A DNA stretch of 57,131 nt from DATJNI01 sp035508275 (GTDB lineage: Bacteria > Patescibacteriota > Saccharimonadia > Saccharimonadales > UBA4665). The DNA lies in the NCBI GenBank assembly GCA_035508275.1, contig DATJNI010000006.1:1-57131 (forward strand), given 5' to 3'. How positions within the stretch are numbered: the stretch's first letter is position 1; each line of letters starts with the position of its first letter. This document shows, one piece after another, positions 34,659 to 44,008 of this stretch. A program made the translations under genes and the position numbers. The notes beneath the pieces were generated by a model. It was not told where the DNA came from and ran no database searches. It worked only from the letters and a program-made list of their open reading frames with translations.

Positions 34659-35453
34659 ATGCAAGAGTTCTGGCTAAAACAAGACAAAGATAAACCTCTT
34701 TTCCCAGATATAGTTTGGAGCCGACCTGAAAATAAAGCTCAAGCTGGCAAGTTATTAATCTTTGGCGGCAATGTGCACAGTTTTAACGCTGTTAACACTG
34801 CTTACTCTGAATCTATCAAAGCTGGCATCGGTTCAACTAGGGTGCTTTTGCCGGACTCTCTACAAAAGACCCTACATAAGTTTCTACCAGAAGCAGACTA
34901 TGCACCCAGCACCCCTAGTGGCTCACTAGCCACTCAAGCCCTAGCTCAGATACTTGACGAGGCAGCTTGGGCAGACTGTGTTCTGGCTCCAGGAGGTTTA
35001 GGCAAGAACTCAGAAACGGCCGTACTTATGGAGAAAGTTTTGGATAAGTATTCGTCTTGGCTAGTTCTAGCCGGTGACGCAGTAGACAGTCTGAGCCTAA
35101 ACAGTGCCAAGTTAAGTGCTAGACCAAAGACACTTTTAGTTTTAAATATTTCCCAACTCCAAAAAATAGCTATAACTCTCAAGTCGCCACGCGCTTTTAC
35201 TTCACGTCTGCCGCTATCTAATTTTGTTAATGTTACGCACGAGTTTATGGAAGGCAAGCAGGCAAATATTGTTATTATTCGGGGAGATCAAGTAATAGCA
35301 GCAGACAATAAGAGGGTGGTATCGACCAGCCTAGCTAGCCCGACGCCGGACATTAATCTCGTAAAGGTAGCCGCTTACTGCGCCGCCTGGCTAGCCATGC
35401 CGACCAGTAGCGCCCTAGAAACAGTTGCCAGCGCAATAGCTCAAATAAACTAG
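34659..35453 (+). CDS. NAD(P)H-hydrate dehydratase-like protein (degenerate motif)
   Basis: This 264-residue ribokinase-fold protein resembles the dehydratase that repairs hydrated NAD(P)H: GKLLIFGGNVHSFNAVNTAYSESIKAGIGSTRVLLP and DCVLAPGGLGKNSE follow the NnrD pattern. The late catalytic motif of the family (N-x-G-T-G-D) is missing; the equivalent region reads TSLASPTPDINLVKVA. It may therefore be inactive, altered in function or merely divergent. No NnrE epimerase domain is attached. A longer frame starting at 34623 would overlap xth; the ATG at 34659, 5 nt after the xth stop, is preferred. Confidence 0.68.
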   Translation: MQEFWLKQDKDKPLFPDIVWSRPENKAQAGKLLIFGGNVHSFNAVNTAYSESIKAGIGSTRVLLPDSLQKTLHKFLPEADYAPSTPSGSLATQALAQILDEAAWADCVLAPGGLGKNSETAVLMEKVLDKYSSWLVLAGDAVDSLSLNSAKLSARPKTLLVLNISQLQKIAITLKSPRAFTSRLPLSNFVNVTHEFMEGKQANIVIIRGDQVIAADNKRVVSTSLASPTPDINLVKVAAYCAAWLAMPTSSALETVASAIAQIN

Positions 35454-35459
35454 ATAAGA

Positions 35460-35547
35460 TGGTGGGCGAGGAGGGACTTGAACCCTCACGAGCATAATGC
35501 TCATCAGATTTTGAGTCTAACGTGTATACCAATTTCACCACTCGCCC
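35460..35547 (-). tRNA. tRNA-Leu (anticodon CAA)
   Basis: On the minus strand, acceptor stem GGGCGAG pairs with CTCGCCC, the anticodon stem-loop is TTAGA-CTCAAAA-TCTGA (anticodon CAA, reading UUG), a long variable arm TGAGCATTATGCTC follows as in Leu tRNAs, the T-arm is GAGGG-TTCAAGT-CCCTC, and CCA is encoded (35460-35462). It converges on the nnrD-like gene with 6 nt between them. Confidence 0.95.
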
Positions 35548-35628
35548 TTAATGACTCGGTAGGATTTATAGAGGTAATTGTACTATACTTGTTTACGTAA
35601 AGCCTAACCATATAGGCCAATTAATTTT

Positions 35629-36864
35629 ATGCCAAATAACAACGATCTAGAAGAACCTGACAACCTAGCTGCCGACTTAGTCCGCCAGAGACTACAGTCT
35701 ATCTACGGCGAGGAACCGGCTGCTTCAGAAGAGATCAGAGAGATCGAGGCCGAAGCAAAACCGACTAAACATCAGGTGTTCCTACAAGAGCTTAATGACT
35801 CCGGGCTGGATCTAGCCGCCATCCAAACTAAATGGCACGAGTACTATACTTCCTTACCTGACAACGAGAAATTTGAAGTCTGGCAAGAGTTTTACGACAA
35901 CCAAACTAAATTTACTAGCGCTCAGGCTGAAAGAGCTGAGCACCCAGAAACTGTTTCTAGACAAAAGTCACAAGTCGCTCGCTCTAAAAGAACACCGCCT
36001 AGCAAGCTTAAAAAGCCAGACAAAGACATCAAGGAGGCAATTAAAGACCGTGTCACTGCCAGTGGCAAACTTAACGCCAAACACCAGATACAGTCGGTTC
36101 TATTTGGCCTAGGCGTCGGTCTAGTAGTTGTCTTCATATTCCTTTTTGGTTTTTTCAACGAAGTTCTAGTCGCACCACTAATCCAACCTAGCCGTAATAT
36201 TTCCACACCAATAATTATTGGTGCTAGTAGCGTCGCGCCCACCAATCAAGACCAAGTCATTATCCCGAAAATTAACGTTGAGATCCCTGTAGACTATTCT
36301 GAAAGCTCAACCAACGAAAGTGTCATTGAGAACGACTTAAACAGCGGAGTAGTTCATTACCCAACAACCGTTCTGCCTGGACAAAACGGCAATGCTGCTT
36401 TCTTTGGCCACAGCTCAAACAACATATTTAACCCAGGTAAATACAAGTTTGCTTTTGTTCTGCTTCACACTCTAGTGCAGGGCGACACCTTCTATCTGAC
36501 CTACGCAGGTAAGGTATATATCTACCGAGTTATTAGCACAAAAATTGTTTCTCCTAGCGACGTTTATGTTTTAAATTCCGTACCCGGTCAGACCGCTACT
36601 GCCAGTCTAATAACCTGTGATCCACCGGGAACTAGTATTAACAGGTTGGTCGTAGTCGGACAGCAGATAAGCCCGAACCCCTCCACCAACACTACGGCCA
36701 CGGTCACTGCTCAAGTACAGCCCTCACAACTGCCAGGCAACGGACCGACTCTGCTAACTAGGTTTATGCGATCAACCTTAGGCAAAGCAGTCATAGTAAT
36801 AGTAGCTGGAGCAATAATCCTATATGTATTCCGCAGGCTAAATAGGTCACTTAAATCGTTATAG
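35629..36864 (+). CDS. Sortase with N-terminal cytosolic extension and C-terminal membrane segment
   Basis: This 411-residue protein has a charged cytosolic region (1-150), a membrane helix (about 160-180) and a sortase domain with catalytic His in FFGHSSNN (about 263), Cys in SLITCDPPG (about 329) and Arg in INRLVV (about 340). A Thr/Gln/Pro linker leads to a second hydrophobic helix and basic tail (VFRRLNRSLKSL). Sortases join surface proteins to the cell wall or to each other. The C-terminal LPGNGPT, hydrophobic segment and basic end resemble a cell-wall sorting signal. A single enzyme; its substrates are not obvious here. Confidence 0.85.
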   Translation: MPNNNDLEEPDNLAADLVRQRLQSIYGEEPAASEEIREIEAEAKPTKHQVFLQELNDSGLDLAAIQTKWHEYYTSLPDNEKFEVWQEFYDNQTKFTSAQAERAEHPETVSRQKSQVARSKRTPPSKLKKPDKDIKEAIKDRVTASGKLNAKHQIQSVLFGLGVGLVVVFIFLFGFFNEVLVAPLIQPSRNISTPIIIGASSVAPTNQDQVIIPKINVEIPVDYSESSTNESVIENDLNSGVVHYPTTVLPGQNGNAAFFGHSSNNIFNPGKYKFAFVLLHTLVQGDTFYLTYAGKVYIYRVISTKIVSPSDVYVLNSVPGQTATASLITCDPPGTSINRLVVVGQQISPNPSTNTTATVTAQVQPSQLPGNGPTLLTRFMRSTLGKAVIVIVAGAIILYVFRRLNRSLKSL

Positions 36865-36865
36865 A

Positions 36866-38341
36866 TCAGATATCGGCAGGTGTGAGTAGAGGCGTCTGAG
36901 TAAACTCGTATTGACCATTTGGTTCTTGCGTAAGGGTAAAGACATAGTCATAACTTGGATCAAAGACCGGCAGGTAATTCGGTGAAGCCGGTACCAATGT
37001 TTGTATGTTTTTGTTGTCATAGTCGGCAATTACTAGCTTGTTGTTAACCACGTAGGCCGTTCGGTCGCCGTCCATCCACGACACACTGGTTTGAGGCGAC
37101 TGAATCGGCATGGTAGGGTTGCTGTAGACATAGCCCAGTTGGTTCTGGAAATCATATACGCCAAAGTTTGGACCTCCTTCAGTTAGAACAAATTGGGCGC
37201 TATCAGAAAAGCTTAAATAATTCGGGTTCGGCACATGCATAACCCAAACTGGTCCGGGAAGGCTACCAGGATTAGCGCTTATCTGGCTAACTGGATCCTG
37301 GTAAACCAAAACCTTGTTATCGGCATTTGAGCCAACAGCGACATAAGGAACACCACTATACTCGGTCATATCTAGAAGATAGATTGAGCTTACCGGCAGC
37401 GACGTTATTAAATAAGTAGTCGAACCGTTATATAGTTTTACTAAAACCTTACCCGGCGGCGCATCGTTGTCTGTCGCGTAAAGAACTGAGTTAGTGCCAT
37501 ACGTCGTATAGGCTAGAACATGCTCTTCAACCGGTACCGTAGGATTGCCTATAGAGTACTCGCTCAGCTGACCATTCGAATCCAGTGCATAGAACAAGTT
37601 ATTTTGCTTATTAGCCAGAGTTAGCTGCACCGGATTTATATTAAATTCACTATCAAGATTTATTGACTGCGATGGGTTACTGACGTTAAACAATATATAT
37701 TCGTTCTTTCCGTCAAAGATATGCTCAAGCAACACACTCTTATTATCGTTAGCCCAGTCAACGAATTTCCAGCTTTCGCTTGCTTGAGCCTTGGCAATTA
37801 GGTTAGACGGTATATTAACGGTCGTAATTTGCGGCTTGGCAGGATTATTTAAGTTATATAAATCAAAGCTAGAGTCTGATCCAGGCTTTTGAATTAAAAC
37901 ATATTGACGGCTAGGGCTTTGGGCTAACAGCCCAGGTGCGCTTTGGTAATTAGTCTCGTCTTTAGTCGTAAGTTTAGTTGGTATTAAAAAGGGATAATCG
38001 AAATGCTCAACTGTACCACCATTAACAATGATGGTCCTATACCAAGGCCTGTAGCCAGACCTATATAGCTCCATATTGTAAGCTCCGGAGGGTAATATTA
38101 TCCGAGCATTGGTCGAGTAGGCTGAAATCCTGTTATTAAAATATATACTTGCCGGATTTGGCTGAGAGGAAACAAAGATCAGGCCATTTTGTATAACCGT
38201 ATTATTTTTACCAATCCCAAAACCGTAAGCCTCGTAAACCAAGATTAAAGTGGCAATAACGATTGCTGCAGCCACGCAAATATACCCCACGAATAACGTG
38301 ATGGTAGAGCGCACCTGCTTACCTTTATCTAGATAGTCCAT
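36866..38341 (-). CDS. Membrane-anchored PEGA-domain protein with propeller-like repeats
   Basis: This 491-residue protein has one N-terminal membrane helix (about 13-38) and then a PEGA domain: VSSQPNPASIYFNNRISAYSTNARIILPSGAYNMELYRSGYRPWYRTI (residues about 52-100), with the P-G-x-Y turn typical of the fold. The remaining 380 residues are rich in beta strands with repeated short units such as SPSRQYVLIQ and WDGDRTAYVV-like segments, suggesting a beta-propeller. It is probably an extracytoplasmic binding or sensing protein. It converges on the sortase gene with 1 nt between stops. Confidence 0.78.
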   Translation of the reverse strand: MDYLDKGKQVRSTITLFVGYICVAAAIVIATLILVYEAYGFGIGKNNTVIQNGLIFVSSQPNPASIYFNNRISAYSTNARIILPSGAYNMELYRSGYRPWYRTIIVNGGTVEHFDYPFLIPTKLTTKDETNYQSAPGLLAQSPSRQYVLIQKPGSDSSFDLYNLNNPAKPQITTVNIPSNLIAKAQASESWKFVDWANDNKSVLLEHIFDGKNEYILFNVSNPSQSINLDSEFNINPVQLTLANKQNNLFYALDSNGQLSEYSIGNPTVPVEEHVLAYTTYGTNSVLYATDNDAPPGKVLVKLYNGSTTYLITSLPVSSIYLLDMTEYSGVPYVAVGSNADNKVLVYQDPVSQISANPGSLPGPVWVMHVPNPNYLSFSDSAQFVLTEGGPNFGVYDFQNQLGYVYSNPTMPIQSPQTSVSWMDGDRTAYVVNNKLVIADYDNKNIQTLVPASPNYLPVFDPSYDYVFTLTQEPNGQYEFTQTPLLTPADI

Positions 38342-38454
38342 ATGCTTCTTTAAGCCTTAAGTATGATTGTACTTGTGCCAATTCACAAGAGGGTTTAGTA
38401 TGTAACTAGAGTAGATTTAACATAAACATTAAAGCAAAAGCAAAAACAAAACAA

Positions 38455-39339
38455 ATGAGTACGCTAGCCTTAGAAAAACGACCTACTAAAAGCCGCCGCG
38501 TGGCTTCTTTTGCGCCGAGGTCACGTCCCGCTAAATCCAGGACTTTAGCCCGTCGTAGTGTAAAAAAGCCAGGACCCAGCCTAAAAAGACAGCTGCATGT
38601 CAGTCACGAACTTCGGCCCAAAGGCTCCGAGATTGTTCCTAGATACATAAGAGACCTTCATGTAAAAGAGCATGATCTTACGCTAGCAAAAAGCGCCAGC
38701 ATTACCCATTTTAGCGATACCTCCCCATCAATCGAACTTGAACCAGCCGAAAAGCCAAAAGAGCATCACGCCAAACATTTAAGCGAGGAGGTGCCTAGCG
38801 CACCTGCGCCAAAGTCTAAATTAGACTATATGCTTGAGAAAGCGCTGGAGGATTCCAACTCTCACTTAGAAAGGCCAGAAAAGGTGAAAACCAAAGCAAA
38901 AAAACATAAAAAATATCTAGTTATTAACTTAGTACTACTTCTAGCTCTACTAATATTTGTCGCTGCTAACTTTAACCGCATAAGGCTCTATGTTGCCTCG
39001 AATAAAGCCGGCTTTGTGGCCGCATTGCCGACCAATCCCTCAGGCTTTGGGCTTAGCGACATAAGTTACGGCATAGGCTACGTCAACACAGTATTTAAGC
39101 ACGGCAACAGCTCATACACCATTACTCAACAAACTTCCAACCTTGACTCCCAGCAACTGGTAGCAAGCGTCGTGTCACCTCAAGATCCAAACTACGACGT
39201 TGTTCCTACTAGCCAGAAGACAATCTACTTGTACGGCTCTAGGAACGCCTCCTGGGTAACCAACGGCGTGCTCTACACCATCAAGTCAGATGGCAACTTA
39301 AGCGATCAGCAACTTGTTAGTATCGCTAGTTCAACCTGA
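38455..39339 (+). CDS. Single-pass membrane protein, DUF4367-like C-terminus
   Basis: This 294-residue protein has a basic, Arg/Lys/Pro-rich N-terminal region of about 150 residues (KRPTKSRRVASFAPRSRPAKSRTLARR), one membrane helix (about 162-182), and an extracytoplasmic domain of about 110 residues containing TNPSGFGLSDISYGIG, SYTITQQTSN and TIYLYGSRNASWVTNGVLYTI. That domain resembles DUF4367, found in anti-sigma-like membrane proteins. The cytosolic basic part suggests nucleic-acid or protein contact; this is inference. The start has no visible ribosome binding site. It precedes gltX without any functional link. Confidence 0.65.
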   Translation: MSTLALEKRPTKSRRVASFAPRSRPAKSRTLARRSVKKPGPSLKRQLHVSHELRPKGSEIVPRYIRDLHVKEHDLTLAKSASITHFSDTSPSIELEPAEKPKEHHAKHLSEEVPSAPAPKSKLDYMLEKALEDSNSHLERPEKVKTKAKKHKKYLVINLVLLLALLIFVAANFNRIRLYVASNKAGFVAALPTNPSGFGLSDISYGIGYVNTVFKHGNSSYTITQQTSNLDSQQLVASVVSPQDPNYDVVPTSQKTIYLYGSRNASWVTNGVLYTIKSDGNLSDQQLVSIASST

Positions 39340-39394
39340 GAGTAAAAACTTGTCCTTAGGAAACTTTGGCCCAGTCTCATATAATTAACCACAC

Positions 39395-40816
39395 ATGGTT
39401 AGGTCTAGATTTGCTCCAAGCCCAACTGGATATATACATATCGGAGGCATAAGAACCGCTTTATTTGCTTTTCTACTAGCAAAAAAGGCTCAAGGGCGGT
39501 TTATCCTTAGAATTGAAGATACAGATAAAGCCCGTGAGAGCGAGGGAGCTGACCAGCACATTATTGACTGCCTTAACGCCCTAAGCCTTGCTTACGACGA
39601 AGGTCCGAAAAAGCGCGGTGAATTCGGTCCATATATTCAGAGCGAGAGACTGGATATATATAAGGAGTGGGCAAACAAGCTCATAGCAAGTGGTCGAGCC
39701 TATCCTGACCCAAGAACCAAAGAAGAGCTTGACGCCTTAAGAGACCAGGCCAAGGCTAGCAAACAGGCTTTTCTAATTAGGAACTTTAGGCCACAGGAGA
39801 CGCTCGATTGGCAGCCCGGCACTTTGCTTCGTTTTAAATCCGATCCAAAAGATTACACCTGGCACGATGAGGTAATGGGCGAGCTTAGTTTTCCAGCATC
39901 TAGCGTTGACGACTTTGTCTTAATAAAGAGCGACGGCTTCCCGACATATAACTTTGCTCATGTTGTTGATGACCACCTCATGCAGATAAGTCATGTGCTT
40001 AGAGGCCAAGAATTTGTTTCTAGCGTACCTAACTATTTGAATCTCCATGAGGCTCTAAAGATAGAGCATCCGCTCTACGCCACTCTGCCGCATGTTCTAA
40101 ACGAGCAGGGCAACAAAAAACTGTCCAAGCGCGACGGTGCTAAAGACGTTCTGGAGTATGTAAAGGAAGGGTACTTAGAAGAAGCCCTGGTTAGCTTTAT
40201 AGCAACCTTAGGCTGGAACGACGGCACAACTCAGGAAATTTATAACCTAGATGAACTCGTAGACAAATTTAGTCTGGCCCGCATACAAAGAAGCGGAGCA
40301 ATGCTGGACATGAAAAGGCTGAACTGGATAAACGGTTCCTTGATACGCCAGCTGGACGAAAACCGGCTTATGGATAAGATCAAGAATTACTGGCCAGCAG
40401 AAGCCAAGGACTACCCAGAGGAATACAAGAAGCGGGTTGCTAAAGCTTTGCAGCAACGCTTGAAATATTTTGCTGAGACTCCGGACTTAAGCCTGTTCTT
40501 TTTTAAGGACCAGCCGCTTAACCTAGAACTTATCGAGAAAGATAAGCTGCTAGGACCTATCGAGCGACAAACTCTGAAAGACTGGCTAAGCCTAAGCAAG
40601 GAACGTCTTAGTCAAAGCGATTTTAGCGAAAACGACTTAAGCGACAAGCTAAATGGCTTACTCAAAGAAACTAACCAAAAACCGGGCGTGTTATTTAGTC
40701 TGCTACGCATCGCTGTCACTATGGTGCCTTCCAGCCCTGGACTAGCTGAAACTATGTCGATATTAGGCCAAGATGTCTGTTTTAAACGAATAGATGCTTT
40801 AGCCGCAGCCCTCTAG
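39395..40816 (+). CDS. gltX: Glutamyl-tRNA synthetase
   Basis: This 473-residue class I synthetase charges tRNA-Glu (and perhaps tRNA-Gln). It has the HIGH-type motif in FAPSPTGYIHIGGIRTALF (residues 5-23) and the KMSKS-type motif in KLSKRDGA (about 246), with RIEDTDKAR between them. No discriminating sequence for tRNA-Gln misacylation was checked. TATAAT at 39380-39385 is 9 nt before the ATG. A tRNA-Glu gene lies further on at 47024-47098, but they are not linked. Confidence 0.95.
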   Translation: MVRSRFAPSPTGYIHIGGIRTALFAFLLAKKAQGRFILRIEDTDKARESEGADQHIIDCLNALSLAYDEGPKKRGEFGPYIQSERLDIYKEWANKLIASGRAYPDPRTKEELDALRDQAKASKQAFLIRNFRPQETLDWQPGTLLRFKSDPKDYTWHDEVMGELSFPASSVDDFVLIKSDGFPTYNFAHVVDDHLMQISHVLRGQEFVSSVPNYLNLHEALKIEHPLYATLPHVLNEQGNKKLSKRDGAKDVLEYVKEGYLEEALVSFIATLGWNDGTTQEIYNLDELVDKFSLARIQRSGAMLDMKRLNWINGSLIRQLDENRLMDKIKNYWPAEAKDYPEEYKKRVAKALQQRLKYFAETPDLSLFFFKDQPLNLELIEKDKLLGPIERQTLKDWLSLSKERLSQSDFSENDLSDKLNGLLKETNQKPGVLFSLLRIAVTMVPSSPGLAETMSILGQDVCFKRIDALAAAL

Positions 40817-40822
40817 TCGTCT

Positions 40823-40852
40823 TTGGCAGATTAGCATAAGCATTGATATAAT
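40823..40852 (+). promoter_or_regulatory. Promoter of the DUF3048 gene (leaderless geometry)
   Basis: TTGGCA (40823-40828) and consensus TATAAT (40847-40852) are separated by 18 nt, and the ATG at 40859 begins 6 nt after the -10 box. Confidence 0.62.
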
Positions 40853-40858
40853 TATGAA

Positions 40859-42040
40859 ATGGAAGACGAGGATAAACAAAAAGAAGTCGTCGAAGATCAG
40901 CCGGTAGGCAAGCTTAAGCCTGAAGAAGTAGTCAACGAAGAAGACTTCAATGACGAACCTAAAGCAGAGGAAAAAGAGCCACCAAGCGACATGCCTAAAA
41001 AAAAGAAAAGAAAATACTTCACCTGGCCGCCAACTAAAAAGCAGTGGGCTGCCTATTTAATTGTCCTTATTCTTATCCTAGGCGGCGGCTACTATTATTA
41101 TCACTCCAAGCAAAAGAAGGACCCCTACACAATCCCGGTGGTAACAAATAAGTCTGATCTTGTACCTTCAACCCTTAGTGGGCTACCAGTAGCACCTTCA
41201 GTTAATAAGATTCCTGTTACCGGCGTCATGATCGAGAACAGCACTTTTGCTAGACCACAATCCGGTTTGTCATCAGCCAGCGTCGTGTTTGAAGCCATAG
41301 CCGAAGCAGGCATAACTAGGTTTATTGCTATCTATCAAGATACTGCGCCGGGCAGTGTCGGTCCCATCAGAAGCGTCAGGCCATACTATGAACAGTGGGC
41401 GCTAGGCTTCGATGCATCAATTGCTCACGTTGGCGGCAGTCCGGAGGCCTTAAGCGACATCTCGACCTGGAACGTTAAGGATCTTAACCAGTTCTATAAT
41501 GGCAGCTACTACACCCGCATTTCCTCCAGACAAGCCCCACATAACGTCTATACCTCGTTAAGCGAACTCCATCAGCTCGAAGTTGCCAAGGGCTATACCA
41601 CAACTAACTTTTCCGGCTTTCCCAGAACCCCAGCCAATCCCGCTAAAGTACCAAACCCGACGACTATAAGCATGAATATATCTTCTGGCGCCTACAACGT
41701 AACCTACACCTACAACAAAGCCAGCAACAGTTATGACCGTAGTGAAGGTGGTCAGCCCATGATAGACGCAAACACCAACAAGCAGATTAGTCCTAAAGTA
41801 GTTATCGGTATGATCATTCCATACTCTCTAGAAAGCGATGGTTACCATTCACAGTATGGCGTAATTGGTGGTGGGCAAGCTTACGTCTTTCAAGATGGGA
41901 CGCTAACAATAGGTACATGGAGTAAGTCATCCAATTCTTCACAAATTAAGTTTACTCAGAACAATGGACAGACACTTAGACTTATTCCTGGGCAAACCTG
42001 GATAACGGCTCTAGGCAGTAGCAGCGAGATAAGTTACTAG
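40859..42040 (+). CDS. Membrane-anchored DUF3048 (YerB-like) protein
   Basis: This 393-residue protein has an acidic cytosolic head of about 58 residues, one membrane helix (about 62-80) and then a DUF3048 domain: IPVTGVMIENSTFARPQSGL, SVVFEAIAEAGITRFIAIYQD and GSVGPIRSVRPYYEQWA, which is the core signature, followed by ISSRQAPHNVYTSL. Bacillus YerB is the named relative; its biochemical function is not established, though a cell-envelope role is assumed. It is the first gene of a run with a histidine kinase 15 nt downstream, so it may feed that sensor. Confidence 0.88.
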   Translation: MEDEDKQKEVVEDQPVGKLKPEEVVNEEDFNDEPKAEEKEPPSDMPKKKKRKYFTWPPTKKQWAAYLIVLILILGGGYYYYHSKQKKDPYTIPVVTNKSDLVPSTLSGLPVAPSVNKIPVTGVMIENSTFARPQSGLSSASVVFEAIAEAGITRFIAIYQDTAPGSVGPIRSVRPYYEQWALGFDASIAHVGGSPEALSDISTWNVKDLNQFYNGSYYTRISSRQAPHNVYTSLSELHQLEVAKGYTTTNFSGFPRTPANPAKVPNPTTISMNISSGAYNVTYTYNKASNSYDRSEGGQPMIDANTNKQISPKVVIGMIIPYSLESDGYHSQYGVIGGGQAYVFQDGTLTIGTWSKSSNSSQIKFTQNNGQTLRLIPGQTWITALGSSSEISY

Positions 42041-42055
42041 CAGCAACTACTTCTT

Positions 42056-43594
42056 ATGGATTACCTATCTGACTTTCTTAGCCAAACCAGACTTAGGCTA
42101 TTTGCTGCGATCCTTATGTCCAATATAGCCCTGATTGCGCTTGGACTTATTCTCCATGCCTTTCTTAGCTTAAATGTAGCGACTATTGCGGCAGTGCTGG
42201 TTGGCGTAGGGATTATACTGTCCTTTCTCTTTGCACTACTTATTACAGATTACTTGAGTGCACCGATGCGAACCGTCTGGCAAGCAATTATGTATCTGGC
42301 GCCCGACACCACTGGCATAGCTGCCCCTGATGTAAAAAAATTAAAGTACGGTAACAGTTTAGTAACCAGCATGGTTAATCAGGTTTACCAATTAGCTAGC
42401 GTGTCGAGTACGGCCAAAACCGAGGAAAGCAAAAAGATCGGCGACATCTCCCGCAACTTTATCGCCCAGAATCTGCCACTTCCTTTCTTCGTCCTAGACC
42501 CAACGGAAACCATTAAGTTTGCCAACCAGGCAGCAGCCAATTACTTAGGCATACAAGTCAGTGACCTTATTGGTAAAAATGTGTATATGGTTCTGGATAT
42601 GTCTTTTCCAAGCGAAGACACATTCGACAACTGGCTAAAAAAAGTCAAAGGCAACTCAGCAACTGCCAGCAACACTTGGGAGAGAGTAAAGCTGGATGTT
42701 AGGGACACACATCCAACTAGGATGTTCGACCTAGCTAGTTACTATAATCAGAGCAACCCGGATGGCATAGAGACTCTTTTAGTTATCTTCGATCACACCA
42801 AACTGTATTCTCAGGAAGATCAAGCCGTCAGCTTTATGGCGCTAAGTGTCCACGAACTAAGGTCGCCGCTAACCCTACTAAGAGGCTACATAGAGGTTTT
42901 TGAAGATGAGCTAGGGCAACAAGTCGACGAATCACTTAGGGACTTTATTGAGAAAATGAACGCCCAGGCTGATCTACTCATGGCTTACATAAATAACATC
43001 CTAAACGTTACTAGAGTCGACGATGATCAACTAGAACTTAAGCTAACCGAATCTGACTGGGCCATGGTGCTACAGAGCGCTATTGACTCAATGAAATTAA
43101 GGGCCAAAGTTAGGGGCATAACACTGAACCTAAAGATCGAGGATAATCTACCTAAAGTAGGCGTAGACCGACTAAGCATCCAAGAGGTTGTTGGCAACTT
43201 AGTAGATAACGCCATTAAATACAGCGGTGAGAGCAGGGAAATAAACATCGAGTCACATCTTGCAAAGGATGGCACAGTAGAGACTACGGTCCAAGACTTT
43301 GGAGTTGGCATACCATCGACCGCCGTACCGAACCTCTTTACTAAGTTTTATAGGGACCACCATAACCGCTCACAAATTGGCGGTACTGGGCTTGGGCTAT
43401 ATCTATCTAAAGCCTTAGTCAAAGCTCACGGTGGCAATTTATGGGTCAGGAGTATTGAGGGGCAGGGTAGCACCTTTGGTTTTAGTGTCCTACCATACAG
43501 CCAGCTTAGTGCCGAAGCAAAAACCAATGAAAACCGTGAGATAACCAGAAGTGCACACGGCTGGATAAAAAACCATTCACTTTATAGGCGATGA
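42056..43594 (+). CDS. Membrane PAS-domain sensor histidine kinase
   Basis: This 512-residue kinase has two N-terminal membrane helices (about 14-38 and 40-64) with almost no loop between them, a PAS domain (about 140-225, QNLPLPFFVLDPTETIKFANQAA), the phospho-acceptor His in SVHELRSPLTLLRGY (about 266), and an HATPase domain with N box NLVDNAIKYSG, G1 DFGVGIPS and G2 GGTGLGLYLSKALV. The lack of an extracytoplasmic domain suggests it senses the membrane or an internal ligand through PAS. The partner regulator follows by 24 nt. Confidence 0.92.
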   Translation: MDYLSDFLSQTRLRLFAAILMSNIALIALGLILHAFLSLNVATIAAVLVGVGIILSFLFALLITDYLSAPMRTVWQAIMYLAPDTTGIAAPDVKKLKYGNSLVTSMVNQVYQLASVSSTAKTEESKKIGDISRNFIAQNLPLPFFVLDPTETIKFANQAAANYLGIQVSDLIGKNVYMVLDMSFPSEDTFDNWLKKVKGNSATASNTWERVKLDVRDTHPTRMFDLASYYNQSNPDGIETLLVIFDHTKLYSQEDQAVSFMALSVHELRSPLTLLRGYIEVFEDELGQQVDESLRDFIEKMNAQADLLMAYINNILNVTRVDDDQLELKLTESDWAMVLQSAIDSMKLRAKVRGITLNLKIEDNLPKVGVDRLSIQEVVGNLVDNAIKYSGESREINIESHLAKDGTVETTVQDFGVGIPSTAVPNLFTKFYRDHHNRSQIGGTGLGLYLSKALVKAHGGNLWVRSIEGQGSTFGFSVLPYSQLSAEAKTNENREITRSAHGWIKNHSLYRR

Positions 43595-43618
43595 GCAGTC
43601 GTGTTAAAGTAGGGAAAT

Positions 43619-44005
43619 ATGGTCGAAGACAATAAGCAAAGAACGGTTCTATGCGTTGAAGACGAGCACTTTATTAGCGAACTATATAGCCGGGCACTGA
43701 CTAAAGCTGGCTACAAAGTGGACGTTATTTCTGATGGCAAAGAAGCCCTAGCCAGCGCTAAGACCAACAATTTCGACATTATCCTGCTTGATCTGATGAT
43801 CCCCAACTTAACCGGTATTGACATTCTAAGAGCTCTTAAGGATCCTGGTCTGCAACCCCCATTAAAATCCAAGATCATTATTATCACCAATCTAGAGCAG
43901 AGCGACGACGTTAAGGCCGACATAGAAAAGAAAGCCGACGGCTATCTAATAAAAGCCGAGCTGACCCCCAGCGAACTAGTAGACTACGTCAACAACGTTA
44001 AATAG
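43619..44005 (+). CDS. Single-domain response regulator (receiver only)
   Basis: This 128-residue protein is a lone receiver domain: acidic pair VEDEHF (about 13-18), phospho-acceptor Asp in IILLDLMIPNLTG (about 58), Thr in IIIITNLEQSD and Lys in GYLIKAEL. No output domain is attached, so it must act by protein contact, in a phosphorelay or as a phosphate sink. It is the natural partner of the membrane kinase just upstream. It ends 3 nt before the convergent ICMT-like gene. Confidence 0.92.
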   Translation: MVEDNKQRTVLCVEDEHFISELYSRALTKAGYKVDVISDGKEALASAKTNNFDIILLDLMIPNLTGIDILRALKDPGLQPPLKSKIIIITNLEQSDDVKADIEKKADGYLIKAELTPSELVDYVNNVK

Positions 44006-44008
44006 CTT

